Source: Maridesulfovibrio sp050916235 (GTDB lineage Bacteria > Desulfobacterota > Desulfovibrionia > Desulfovibrionales > Desulfovibrionaceae). Taken from it: a stretch of 64,000 bases of DNA. This document shows positions 8,400-17,257 of this stretch, piece after piece (within the stretch, counting starts at the first letter, position 1; the number at the start of each line of letters is the position of its first letter). The DNA is taken from contig NZ_CP104854.1 in the NCBI RefSeq assembly GCF_050916235.1, positions 1 to 64,000 on the forward strand. The letters are read 5' to 3'. The notes beneath the pieces were generated by a model. That model was not told the origin of the DNA. It was given only the letters and a program-made list of their open reading frames with translations, and did no database searches. A program made the position numbers and the translations under genes.

Positions 8400-9734
8400 A
8401 TGATGAACGCACCAGCACACGGAATGGGAACCGGACCCAGATCCATGGCTCCGCACCCGGTCCCCCAGACGGACCCCAGCCTTGCGCATCTCACCGGAGA
8501 TGCAGCCCGGCTGTTCAAGGAACTTGAAGACCTGTCCAAAGACAAGTCCGGGGTATCGCGGGCCTCATACGGACCGGGAGAATGCAGGGCTTTCGATATG
8601 ATAGAGGAGTTTGCCCGTTCTGAAGGACTGCACACCAGCCGTGATGCAGCAGCCAACCTAGTCATTGAACTTGAAGAAAGTGCCCATGATCAGGAATACA
8701 TCCTTGTCGGCTCCCACCTCGACTCAGTGCCGCAGGGCGGCAACTACGATGGAGCAGCCGGAGTAATAGCCGGGCTTCTCTGCCTCGTTGAAATGAAGCG
8801 GACCGGATTCAAACCCGAAATCCCGGTCAGAGTCATTGCCCTGCGCGGGGAAGAAAGCGCATGGTTCGGAGCCTGTTACCTCGGGTCCAAGGCCCTGCTC
8901 GGCAAGCTCGACGAATCCGAACAGGAGCTGACCCAGCGAGACGACGGACGCACCCTGCGTGAACACATGGCCGACTGCGGAGCCGAAGTCAGCCGCATAG
9001 CTGCCCGCGAAAAACTCATCGACACTTCCCGCATCAAGGCGTTCTTCGAGTTGCACATTGAACAGGGCCCGGTCATGATCGCCCGCAATCTGCCTGTTGC
9101 AGCGGTAACCGGGATCAGGGGCAACATCCGCCACCGCCGGATCAGCTGCATCGGCGAAGCAGGACACTCCGGAGCCGTACCACGCTGGCTGCGCCACGAC
9201 GCCGTTTTTGCCACCTCGGAACTGATCACCCGTATCGACGACCACTGGACCACCATACTCCAGCACGGTGGAGATCTCGTGGCAACCTGCGGCATTCTTT
9301 CCACCGATCCGCAGCACCATGCCATGTCGCGCATTCCCGGCGAAGTGACCTTAAGTTTTGAAGCGCGCAGCCAGTATGAGCACACACTCGCTGCCATAGA
9401 AGCCCTGCTTCATTCAGAATGTGCGACCATAACCTATGAGCGTAAAGTAAAGTTTGAATTCGACAGGCCGGTTAAAACACCGCCTGCTGTTCTGGATGAA
9501 AATCTCATTGAACGCATAAACAATGCTTGCATGGAAGAAGGGTTACCTGTAGAAGCTATACCCAGCGGCGCAGGACATGACGCTTCGCTCTTTGCCAATG
9601 CCGGAGTTCCCACCGGGATGATTTTTGTGCGCAACCGCAACGGTTCCCACAATCCCGAAGAAGACATGGAAATGGATGATTTCATCCGCGGCATATCGGT
9701 TCTTTACCGCACAATTACGGAGTTCAACCTATGA
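8400..9734 (+). CDS. M20-family N-carbamoyl-amino acid hydrolase / allantoate amidohydrolase-like
   Basis: Zinc-dependent amidohydrolase of the hydantoinase/carbamoylase (AllC/HyuC/beta-ureidopropionase) family. Metal and substrate motifs are all present: GSHLDSVPQGGNYDGAAG, RGEESAWFG, ELHIEQGPV, SGAGHDA and GSHNPEED. Such enzymes split N-carbamoyl amino acids or ureido acids, usually releasing CO2, ammonia and the amino acid. Placed between a TRAP importer and dihydroorotase (4-bp ATGA overlap with pyrC), N-carbamoyl-L-aspartate, the substrate of the reverse dihydroorotase reaction, is an attractive candidate, but other ureido acids fit too. Two adjacent ATGs (8400, 8403) could start it. Confidence 0.88.
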   Translation: MMNAPAHGMGTGPRSMAPHPVPQTDPSLAHLTGDAARLFKELEDLSKDKSGVSRASYGPGECRAFDMIEEFARSEGLHTSRDAAANLVIELEESAHDQEYILVGSHLDSVPQGGNYDGAAGVIAGLLCLVEMKRTGFKPEIPVRVIALRGEESAWFGACYLGSKALLGKLDESEQELTQRDDGRTLREHMADCGAEVSRIAAREKLIDTSRIKAFFELHIEQGPVMIARNLPVAAVTGIRGNIRHRRISCIGEAGHSGAVPRWLRHDAVFATSELITRIDDHWTTILQHGGDLVATCGILSTDPQHHAMSRIPGEVTLSFEARSQYEHTLAAIEALLHSECATITYERKVKFEFDRPVKTPPAVLDENLIERINNACMEEGLPVEAIPSGAGHDASLFANAGVPTGMIFVRNRNGSHNPEEDMEMDDFIRGISVLYRTITEFNL

Positions 9735-10774
9735 GCACGCAAATTACCATCATCAGACCTGACGATTTCCATCTTCATCTCAGGGACGGAGAGATGCTTT
9801 CAGCTGTGCTGCCGTACAGTGCGAGAATTTACGGGCGTGCCCTTGTAATGCCCAACCTCATTCCTCCGGTTACGACTGCCGAGCAGGCCGAAAATTATCG
9901 CAGACGCATCATCGATGCGCGTCCCGAAGGCTCACATTTTGAGCCGCTCATGACCTGCTATCTGACCGACTCCACCAGCCCGGAAGCCCTCAAGGCCGCC
10001 TATGCGGTACAGGCATTCCACGCTGTAAAGCTTTTTCCGGCCGGGGCCACAACCAACTCCGCAAGCGGTGTTACCAACATCAGAAAAGTCTATCCTGTTC
10101 TCGAAGCAATGCAGGAAATAGGTCTGCCTCTTTCGGTTCATGGAGAGGTTGTTGACCCCGAAGTAGATATTTTCGACCTTGAAGCCGTCTTCATTGAGCG
10201 CATTCTCAAGCCGGTCCGCAAGACGTTCCCGGAACTCAAAATAGTTTTCGAGCACCTTACCAGCAAGGAAGGCGTTGATTATGTGTACGATCAGGATGAG
10301 AACATGGTCGCCACCATCACCCCGCACCACCTGTTGCTGACCCGCAACGATCTTTTCAAAGGGGGGATGAATCCTTACATGTACTGCCTGCCTGTTGCCA
10401 AGACATTCAAGGATCGCGAGGCAGTACGCAAGGCGGCTATTTCCGGCGACGAAAGATTTTTCCTGGGCACTGATTCCGCTCCGCACCCGGCCGCAAACAA
10501 GGAAAAGGCCGGAGCAGCGGCAGGCATTTTCAATGCCCCGACTTCTCTGGGATACGTAACCCAGGTTTTCGATGAGCTTTCCGCTCTCGATAAACTGGAA
10601 GGATTTACATCCATATACGGTGCCAGATTCTACGGACTCTCTCCCAATGGCAGCACTGTTACTCTGGTCAAACGAGATGAACCCGTGGAAATGGACTGGC
10701 AGATCGAAACAGGGGGCGATGTCGTAAAGATATTCAAACCCGATACTCCCTTATTTTGGGATTTGGTTGATTGA
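9731..10774 (+). CDS. pyrC: Dihydroorotase (class II type)
   Basis: Interconverts N-carbamoyl-L-aspartate and L-dihydroorotate, step three of pyrimidine synthesis. Residues 9-18 (RPDDFHLHLR) carry the metal-binding His14 and His16; HAVKLFPAGATTNS near 100 carries the lysine that is carboxylated to bridge the two zinc ions; GTDSAPHP near 250 gives the catalytic Asp. Length 347 and sequence style match the E. coli PyrC type rather than the long class I type. It overlaps the carbamoylase stop by 4 bp (ATGA), indicating translational coupling with a transport-linked hydrolase. A terminator follows before pyrE. Confidence 0.96.
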   Translation: MSTQITIIRPDDFHLHLRDGEMLSAVLPYSARIYGRALVMPNLIPPVTTAEQAENYRRRIIDARPEGSHFEPLMTCYLTDSTSPEALKAAYAVQAFHAVKLFPAGATTNSASGVTNIRKVYPVLEAMQEIGLPLSVHGEVVDPEVDIFDLEAVFIERILKPVRKTFPELKIVFEHLTSKEGVDYVYDQDENMVATITPHHLLLTRNDLFKGGMNPYMYCLPVAKTFKDREAVRKAAISGDERFFLGTDSAPHPAANKEKAGAAAGIFNAPTSLGYVTQVFDELSALDKLEGFTSIYGARFYGLSPNGSTVTLVKRDEPVEMDWQIETGGDVVKIFKPDTPLFWDLVD

Positions 10775-10777
10775 TAG

Positions 10778-10812
10778 AGGCTGAACCGTTATATTCCGGT
10801 TCAGCCTTTTTT
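10778..10812 (+). terminator. Intrinsic terminator between pyrC and pyrE
   Basis: AGGCTGAACCG pairs with CGGTTCAGCCT (11 bp) around an 8-nt loop, followed by a run of five T. It could end the TRAP-pyrC transcript or attenuate read-through into pyrE. Confidence 0.85.
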
Positions 10813-10840
10813 CCGCGATAAAACAACACAAGGAGAAACA

Positions 10841-11536
10841 ATGGTTCCCACCAGCTTTCCGGACAAAGAGACCATCGCTGAAATCACAGCGAAAATGCTG
10901 ATTGAAGTTAAAGCCGTACACTTCCGTGCGGATGAACCTTTCAAATTCACTTCCGGCTGGGCCAGCCCGGTTTACATCGACTGCCGCAAGCTTATTTCCT
11001 TCCCCCGCGTCCGCCAGACCCTGATGGATTTCGGTGCTTCCGTAATCCTGCGCGAGGTTGGTTTCGAGTCCATCGACTGCGTAGCCGGCGGTGAAACCGC
11101 AGGTATTCCCTTTGCCGCATGGCTTTCCGACCGCCTCATGCTCCCCATGCAGTACGTTCGCAAAAAACCGAAAGGATTCGGCCGCGACGCACAGATCGAG
11201 GGCGATTTCTCTGAAGGCGCAAGAGTACTGCTGGTTGAAGACCTGACCACCGACGGCCGCAGCAAGATCAACTTTGCCCAGGCACTGCGTCGCGCAGGTG
11301 CAGAGTGCACCCACACCTTTGTTCTCTTCCACTACGGAATTTTCCCCAAAACCAAGGAAACCCTCGCCGCAGCAGGACTCGAAATGCTCTCTCTCGCAAC
11401 ATGGTGGGATATCCTCAACGTTGCCAAAAAAGATAAGTACTTCGACAGCAAATCCCTGGACGAAGTTGAAAAGTTCCTCAACAATCCCGTGGAATGGTCT
11501 GCAGCCCACGGCGGCGTTTCCACCTATCCTGAATAA
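10841..11536 (+). CDS. pyrE: Orotate phosphoribosyltransferase
   Basis: Transfers ribose-5-phosphate from PRPP to orotate to make OMP. The PRPP-binding loop is VLLVEDLTTDGRSK near residues 130-143; the EDLTTDG form resembles PyrE of alphaproteobacteria rather than the DDVITAGT form of E. coli. GGETAGIPFAAWLS and YVRKKPKGFGRD are the further family landmarks. AAGGAG precedes the start. It follows pyrC after a terminator and is followed by a strong palindrome, so it may be transcribed partly by read-through. OMP decarboxylase is not in the window. Confidence 0.95.
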   Translation: MVPTSFPDKETIAEITAKMLIEVKAVHFRADEPFKFTSGWASPVYIDCRKLISFPRVRQTLMDFGASVILREVGFESIDCVAGGETAGIPFAAWLSDRLMLPMQYVRKKPKGFGRDAQIEGDFSEGARVLLVEDLTTDGRSKINFAQALRRAGAECTHTFVLFHYGIFPKTKETLAAAGLEMLSLATWWDILNVAKKDKYFDSKSLDEVEKFLNNPVEWSAAHGGVSTYPE

Positions 11537-11597
11537 ATCGATGCTCCTACTGTCTTCATTTCCAAGACCATAAAAGCCTCGAAAGCCAAGATACAAT

Positions 11598-11635
11598 AAT
11601 AAAGGGCGCAACATCATGATGTTGCGCCCTTTATT
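11598..11635. terminator. Bidirectional intrinsic terminator (perfect palindrome)
   Basis: A perfect inverted repeat with 17-bp arms (each with the core AAAGGGCGCAACAT or its complement) around CATG, with A-rich left and T-rich right flanks. It ends pyrE and can also stop transcripts coming from the MBL-fold gene on the minus strand. Confidence 0.88.
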
Positions 11636-11790
11636 TTAAAATAACCTGCTATTCATCGCCCGTAAATGGCAAAAAGCAACCGCCGGAGGCAAAAGGAGCA
11701 AGCTAGCCCTGCTCTCCATATCCGTAAGAATCATAGCAAAGCTTCTCGCCTAACAGCTAGTGGACCTTTGGAATCCCCATTAGCTTACCG

Positions 11791-12519
11791 TCATATCTCT
11801 ATATCAAAATACCTGCTGTCTCCGGCCCGCCTGTACGTAAAACACTTTGACTCGTCCAGACCAAGCTTCGCATGAATTCCATCCAGCCACTCTGTCCTGC
11901 CGAAGGCATGAGTCGGGACAAACACCTGTGGCTGAACAACCTCAACAAATTGAGGTCCGCCAGCCAGATTGCTCAACCGACGATCCACGTTTGAAAACGT
12001 TACATGCACCTTTTCAGACGCGACTTTTCGCACGGCATCCCTGAAAAAATTTCTCACAAAATTACGCTCAGCAAGGGACGCGTTATCCCAATCCCAGCAT
12101 GCCAGATCGCCACCGTTGTAGATCTTAAGCCTCTCCGGAGTTCTTATTATATACGCCACCCCAAGGTCGTTGGACATCATGGTTTCAATGCCAAGCCCCT
12201 CAAATTCATATTTGGCATCTGGCTCCACAACCAGAACATCCCGAAAACACATATTCGGAAACATCTCCTCTATATCATCAGAAATAACAGCCTTTAGCGA
12301 AGTCGCTCCACTGCATACATCATGGTAGTCAGGTGCGAAATGGTCAGTATGGCTGTGGGTGAAAAAGGCTATCACATCACGGGCTGCCACAGCTCGCTGT
12401 AATGCCTCCAGAGCCTTTGTTGTTCTGAAACGCTCTGAAGGAATATCAAACACATAGCAGGAGGCACCAGCGTCCAGAACAAAACAGTTATGGAATATGT
12501 GCGTAATGCAGATCTTCAT
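11791..12519 (-). CDS. MBL-fold metallo-hydrolase
   Basis: Metallo-beta-lactamase-fold hydrolase, 242 residues. The metal motif THSHTDHFAPDY near residue 54 supplies HxHxDH; the fold resembles the UlaG/YtnP-like branch with no extra domain and no signal peptide, so it acts in the cytoplasm. The later part is divergent: I could not assign the usual downstream metal histidines firmly, apart from PTHAFGRTEW near 210. Substrate unknown. It begins 6 bases after the stop of mltA on the same strand and uses AAGGAT as ribosome site, so it is co-transcribed with mltA. Confidence 0.82.
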   Translation of the reverse strand: MKICITHIFHNCFVLDAGASCYVFDIPSERFRTTKALEALQRAVAARDVIAFFTHSHTDHFAPDYHDVCSGATSLKAVISDDIEEMFPNMCFRDVLVVEPDAKYEFEGLGIETMMSNDLGVAYIIRTPERLKIYNGGDLACWDWDNASLAERNFVRNFFRDAVRKVASEKVHVTFSNVDRRLSNLAGGPQFVEVVQPQVFVPTHAFGRTEWLDGIHAKLGLDESKCFTYRRAGDSRYFDIEI

Positions 12520-12525
12520 GATGGA

Positions 12526-13764
12526 TTACTGATCCTTAAGTTCATCAAGGTAGGCGCGGCTCACCGGGAAATAGACATGCGACCATGAAGTCAGATGACC
12601 GGCAAGGAACTCCGCTTCAGGCCCGGAACCGCAGAAAAGATCAACTCTGGTGTCCTTGATCGCTCCGCCTCTGTCCTGAGCCATTACTATCTTTGCTACG
12701 GCCTCTCGGGTATCCTGCCCCTGTACGGGAATCCGGGTTGTTAGAAGAGCCAAAGACCCATGCGGAATGACCGAAGTATCAGTAGCTATGCTCGCCATGG
12801 GTGTAAGTGGACATGCCATTGAGCCGAACGGTCCTTCATCATCCAGCCGGAAAAAAACATAACTCGGATTGGTTACAAGCAGTTCCTGAATCATCTGCGG
12901 GTTTTCCTTGAAGTATGCTCTTATCTTCTGCATGCTCATGCCCTCTTTAGACAGAATACCGCGCTCAATCAGTTCCTTGCCGAGCGAAACGTACTTCAGG
13001 CCGTTTTTTCCGGCATAGAGAACATGCTTTATGCTACCGTCTGGAAGAACAAGCCTTCCAGAGCCCTGAACCTGAAGCATAAAAATATCAACCCTGTCCT
13101 TTACCCAGGCAATCTCCAGCCCCTGCCCCTGAAGAGCTCCCTTGAAATCTATATCCTCACGATCATAGTAGGGAACCGCTTCTCCATTCTCTGTGCGGTA
13201 AAGCAGTGTCTGACCTTTCCAACGATGGTGAAACTTACCGAGATCAAGCTTTTTCATATCCGCAGGAATACTGTAAAGCGGATAGGGATATTCCGGATCA
13301 GGGACAAGCGATGCCTCAAGATACGGCTCGTAATACCCTGTCAGGAGAGTCCGCGGAGTAAGTTCATACCAGACAAAATTCTCACTCAACAGTTCAGGGG
13401 AACTTTCAAGTAATGGGAGAATCTGCAGAAAATCCTCATTGGTTCTGCGAAGCATTTCCCAGCTTATCTCAAACTGTCCGTATCTGGCGGCAATCTCATT
13501 AGCCGGTCTCCTTGAAAGATACTGCAGATTATGCCTGATAACGTTTTCAAGACTCATCCACGAAAAATTCGGTCCAGATTGGGTATAAAGTCTGTTGATT
13601 AAACCTGTTACCTGAGTGCTGTCGACTTTGACATATCCCTTCGAAGGAAGGGCCTGAACTTCCACCGGGGCTCTGGATGAACATCCTCCGACCACAAGCG
13701 ACATAAACAATAATATCGTAGCTAAATAAAACCTGAACATCTGATTTAAACGAAGCATATACAA
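12526..13764 (-). CDS. mltA: Membrane-bound lytic murein transglycosylase A
   Basis: Outer-membrane lipoprotein that cleaves peptidoglycan to 1,6-anhydromuropeptides. The signal peptide ends in the lipobox VVGGC with lipidated Cys28. The body has the MltA barrel (LTGYYEPYLEASLVPD near 160, VQGSGRLVLPDG near 245) and the C-terminal 3D domain AQDRGGAIKDTRVDLFCG, which holds the catalytic Asp. Length 412 is slightly above E. coli MltA. The upstream spacer of 145 bp to the divergent nucleotidase-like gene holds both promoters, which I could not define. Confidence 0.94.
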   Translation of the reverse strand: MYMLRLNQMFRFYLATILLFMSLVVGGCSSRAPVEVQALPSKGYVKVDSTQVTGLINRLYTQSGPNFSWMSLENVIRHNLQYLSRRPANEIAARYGQFEISWEMLRRTNEDFLQILPLLESSPELLSENFVWYELTPRTLLTGYYEPYLEASLVPDPEYPYPLYSIPADMKKLDLGKFHHRWKGQTLLYRTENGEAVPYYDREDIDFKGALQGQGLEIAWVKDRVDIFMLQVQGSGRLVLPDGSIKHVLYAGKNGLKYVSLGKELIERGILSKEGMSMQKIRAYFKENPQMIQELLVTNPSYVFFRLDDEGPFGSMACPLTPMASIATDTSVIPHGSLALLTTRIPVQGQDTREAVAKIVMAQDRGGAIKDTRVDLFCGSGPEAEFLAGHLTSWSHVYFPVSRAYLDELKDQ

Positions 13765-13909
13765 AGACTCCCAATATCATATATTATTGTGTCCGGCACT
13801 GGATTAATTTCCGGAACTGACTTATAAACAACAACGTATATTCAAAATACTTATTACTACCCGCTAATACAAACCGGGCATTCAGAATCAACAAGACAAA
13901 CAGAGACAA

Positions 13910-15538
13910 ATGATGCGAATTTACATTGTCTTACTTATAACCATTGCAGCTTTATTTACCAGCACAACTAATGCCGCAGCCAGATGGGACCTGATTCTGC
14001 TTACTACTTCGGGACTGAATGGTCAGTTGCTCCCCGAACGTGAAAAATCCGATAGCAACTCGGAAAGTATGGTACGTACTTTCGGAGGATTTGCAAGAAT
14101 TCAGTCAGTATTTGAATCATATAGGGCAAAATACCCCGGCATCTGCCTGACCTTTGCTACCGGCGATGATCTCATGGGTGAATCCCTGACCAACGAACAG
14201 GGAAAAACTGTTTTCGGAACCATGAACCTGATGGGCTTTGATGCATCAACTCTAGGCAACCACGAGTTTGATCGCGGCACAAATTTTCTCATCAAGTGCC
14301 TTGAGAACAAGAATTTTCCTACCATTGCCAGCAATATAAACATACCCCATGGCAACAAGCTTCAAAAATTCATCCAGTCCAACATTATCATCGAAAAGAA
14401 CTACCTGAAAGTTGGCATTATCGGCATGGTTCTGCCGGCCCTGTCCATGATCTCCAATCCTGGGCCGGATATTTCAGTAGATACGAACATTATAGAATCC
14501 GCACGTGCAACGGCACTAAAATTGAGGCATGACGGTGCAAATCTAGTCGTTCTTCTGAGCCATCTAAACATTGATGACCAAGCAATAATTCTTGAGAATG
14601 TGCCGGAAGTGGACATTGTCTGCGGGGGACAGAGTCACAAGGATATCCTGCCCGGACAGGAGATTGTGGCAAGAGACGCCCTCACCCCCGGCCTGCTGGT
14701 ACAGTGCGGCAGCCATGGACGCTTTGTGGGCGTCCTGAAAGTAAAAATGAAAAACGGACTCATTGATCACCATGAGTGGACCATAATACCTGTAACAGAT
14801 CAGGTTGAATCCGACCCGAAAATTGCTTCCTATATTGAATCGCAGACAAGCAGAAACGATTTCAATGAAGTCTTAACTAATTCCCCCGTAGAAATCGATA
14901 CCAGAGTTGAGCTTATCAGGATAAGTGAGGCTCCAGTGGGGAAGCTTGTAACAAATATCATGAGAGAAAGATTTAAAACAGATATAGCTTTTCAGAACAG
15001 CGGAGGCATCAGGGGAAATAAGAAACTGCCCTCAGGGCCGATCTCAGGCAGCGATGTAAACCAGATGTTCCCCTTCGGCAACACCATCACCATATTGAAA
15101 GTAACAGGGAAAGAACTGAAAGAAATCCTTGAAAGATCAGTCCATAAACTTCCTGCTCCATCCGGAGCCTTCCTTCATACTTCAGGGATACAATATTCAT
15201 TGGATCTTACAGGCACCCCGCAAGAACTCGAATTCAATGATATAGGCAAACCAGTCAGTGTCAAAACGCCCGGAACACGTATCTCCGATATAAAAGTACT
15301 TGATGGTGACGGAGTATTTCATCCGATCAATCCAGACAAAAAGTACTCCATAACAACGAACTCCTTCCTTGCCCGGGGCGGTGACGGCTTTCTCACGCTT
15401 AAAGATGCATCGGAAAAGGTCGAAACCTTCATCAAGGTACGCGATGTGATAAAATTAGGGCTGTTGGATATGAAAGAAATAAGGATAAAAAACAATCCCT
15501 ATGTATTTACCAGACAAGGCACTCCTTTTTTCCAATGA
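13910..15538 (+). CDS. 5'-nucleotidase/UDP-sugar hydrolase family protein with altered metal site
   Basis: Two-domain UshA-like protein with a signal peptide (residues 1-22), so periplasmic. The N-terminal metallophosphatase domain keeps GNHEFD near 120 and LSHLN near 220, and the C-terminal domain keeps NSGGIRG near 365 and the substrate-clamp stretch ARGGDGF. However, the usual first motif TNDxHG reads TTSGLNG, losing both metal ligands, and GGHSQ/GGHSH reads GGQSH. The protein may therefore bind one metal, act poorly, or have another role. It stands alone, downstream of a divergent mltA. Confidence 0.88.
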   Translation: MMRIYIVLLITIAALFTSTTNAAARWDLILLTTSGLNGQLLPEREKSDSNSESMVRTFGGFARIQSVFESYRAKYPGICLTFATGDDLMGESLTNEQGKTVFGTMNLMGFDASTLGNHEFDRGTNFLIKCLENKNFPTIASNINIPHGNKLQKFIQSNIIIEKNYLKVGIIGMVLPALSMISNPGPDISVDTNIIESARATALKLRHDGANLVVLLSHLNIDDQAIILENVPEVDIVCGGQSHKDILPGQEIVARDALTPGLLVQCGSHGRFVGVLKVKMKNGLIDHHEWTIIPVTDQVESDPKIASYIESQTSRNDFNEVLTNSPVEIDTRVELIRISEAPVGKLVTNIMRERFKTDIAFQNSGGIRGNKKLPSGPISGSDVNQMFPFGNTITILKVTGKELKEILERSVHKLPAPSGAFLHTSGIQYSLDLTGTPQELEFNDIGKPVSVKTPGTRISDIKVLDGDGVFHPINPDKKYSITTNSFLARGGDGFLTLKDASEKVETFIKVRDVIKLGLLDMKEIRIKNNPYVFTRQGTPFFQ

Positions 15539-15618
15539 AAACCTGAATGAACCAGGATTGCTGTCCGCATAAAGATTGCAATTGCCCTGACTGAAATCTC
15601 CTGTTATCGATTCCAGCC

Positions 15619-16104
15619 ATGAAGCAGGAAAATTTCTTAAATCCTTTCAGTCTTGTTCTGTTTGAACCGGAAATACCTCCAAATACAGGTAATATCGCCC
15701 GCCTCTGTGCTGGGACGGACACCCCGTTACACCTTATAGAACCGCTCGGTTTCTCAATCTCGGATAAGCATCTCAAACGTGCAGGTCTGGACTACTGGCC
15801 AAGCGTAAAGCTTTCCGTCTGGAAGAACTGGCAGGAATTCAAAGACAATGTTCGCCCGCAAAGACTGGTCACAACAAGTGCCAAACGAGGTGAACACCTG
15901 TTCAACTTCAAATTTCTGCCCGGTGACCATATTGTTTTCGGACCTGAAACCAGAGGGCTGCCGGACTGGATGTTCGCTGAATTTGAGCATGCAGTAAACA
16001 TCCCCACAACAAACAATGTGCGCAGCCTGAACCTATCAACTTCAGCCGGGATCATACTCTACCAGGCTTTATCATGCCTCGATGCCGAAGTTATATTCAA
16101 ATAA
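15619..16104 (+). CDS. trmL: tRNA (cytidine(34)-2'-O)-methyltransferase
   Basis: SPOUT-class methyltransferase that 2'-O-methylates the wobble nucleotide of tRNA-Leu isoacceptors. The 161 residues are a bare SPOUT domain: LFEPEIPPNTGNIARLC at the start, VFGPETRGLP near 115 and RSLNLSTSAGIILYQAL at the C-terminus, which form the trefoil-knot SAM site. This is the standard TrmL (YibK) length. No clear ribosome site is visible before the ATG. It stands between the nucleotidase-like gene and rmlB without obvious operon links. Confidence 0.93.
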   Translation: MKQENFLNPFSLVLFEPEIPPNTGNIARLCAGTDTPLHLIEPLGFSISDKHLKRAGLDYWPSVKLSVWKNWQEFKDNVRPQRLVTTSAKRGEHLFNFKFLPGDHIVFGPETRGLPDWMFAEFEHAVNIPTTNNVRSLNLSTSAGIILYQALSCLDAEVIFK

Positions 16105-16234
16105 TACAACAAGATACTACAATATACATTTTTTTGGGTGCCGTGAGTATTCCATAGCTGCACATGCACTTTCTTGCATTACCTTTAAGCAAAGGGTATG
16201 TTGTCGGCTCAAGTAAATTAATTCTGGAGATTTT

Positions 16235-17257
16235 ATGAGACTTCTTGTTACCGGCGGATGCGGATTTATCGGAACCAACTTCATCTACCTCATGACCGAA
16301 CGGCATCCCGACTGGCAGATTTTCAATCTCGACAAACTCACCTATGCCGGAAACCGTAAAAACCTGCTCAAACTCGAAAAAGAGAACAACCCCGGCTACA
16401 CTTTCCTGCATGGAGATATTTGTGACAAAAAATATGTCACTTCCGTGCTGCATGATTACAAAATTGATGCTGTGATAAACTTTGCTGCGGAATCACATGT
16501 GGACCGCTCCATCAACGACCCGGCCCCTTTCCTGACCACCAACACTCTTGGCGCTCAGAATATGCTGGAATGTGCCCGTCAGGCCGGAATCGAAAAATTC
16601 GTTCATGTCTCCACAGATGAAGTATACGGAACTCTCGGCCCTAGTGACCCTGCATTTACCGAGAGGAACCCGCTTGAGCCTAACAGCCCGTATTCTGCAT
16701 CAAAGGCCGGTGCCGATCTCATGGCCAGAGCATATTTCGAAACTTACAAATTTCCCGTGACCATCACCAGATGTTCAAACAACTATGGTCCATACCAGTT
16801 CCCGGAAAAACTCATCCCGCTCATGTTCATCAAGGCAAGTTCAAATGAGAATCTGCCTATCTACGGAGACGGATCCAACATCAGAGACTGGATATACGTT
16901 GATGACCATTGCACCGGAGTTGAGCTGACCCTGCTCAAAGGTCGTCCGGGGCAGGCCTACAACTTCGGCGGTGCTGCTGAAAAGACCAACCTTGAGCTCG
17001 TCAGGGAACTGCTGGCCATCCTCGGCAAGGATGAATCACTCATAACCTACGTCAAGGATCGCCCGGGTCATGATATGCGCTATGCCATGGATTTTTCGCT
17101 TGCTGAGAAGGAACTTGGTTTCTCCCCTGCCATGACCTTTGAACAAGGCATCCGCAAAACAGTCGAATGGTATCGAGACAACTGCGAATGGCTTGAAGAC
17201 GTGCGCAGCGGAGCTTACCGCGAATTCATGGATCATTGGTACGGAGAACGAAAATGA
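16235..17257 (+). CDS. rfbB: dTDP-glucose 4,6-dehydratase
   Basis: Converts dTDP-glucose to dTDP-4-keto-6-deoxyglucose, first committed step to dTDP-rhamnose and other deoxy sugars for LPS or capsule. The N-terminal Rossmann motif GGCGFIGTNF binds NAD; STDEVYG near 128 and YSASKAGAD near 153 give the catalytic Thr/Asp/Glu and Tyr/Lys. Length 340 is typical. CTGGAG precedes the ATG. The stop overlaps the start of the RmlD-like gene, so the two are translationally coupled. rmlA and rmlC are not in the window. Confidence 0.96.
   Translation: MRLLVTGGCGFIGTNFIYLMTERHPDWQIFNLDKLTYAGNRKNLLKLEKENNPGYTFLHGDICDKKYVTSVLHDYKIDAVINFAAESHVDRSINDPAPFLTTNTLGAQNMLECARQAGIEKFVHVSTDEVYGTLGPSDPAFTERNPLEPNSPYSASKAGADLMARAYFETYKFPVTITRCSNNYGPYQFPEKLIPLMFIKASSNENLPIYGDGSNIRDWIYVDDHCTGVELTLLKGRPGQAYNFGGAAEKTNLELVRELLAILGKDESLITYVKDRPGHDMRYAMDFSLAEKELGFSPAMTFEQGIRKTVEWYRDNCEWLEDVRSGAYREFMDHWYGERK

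Noticed and set aside
17236..17253. Upstream TTG start for the RmlD-like gene
   Set aside because: It lies inside rfbB without ribosome site; the overlapping ATG at 17254 is typical for coupled genes.
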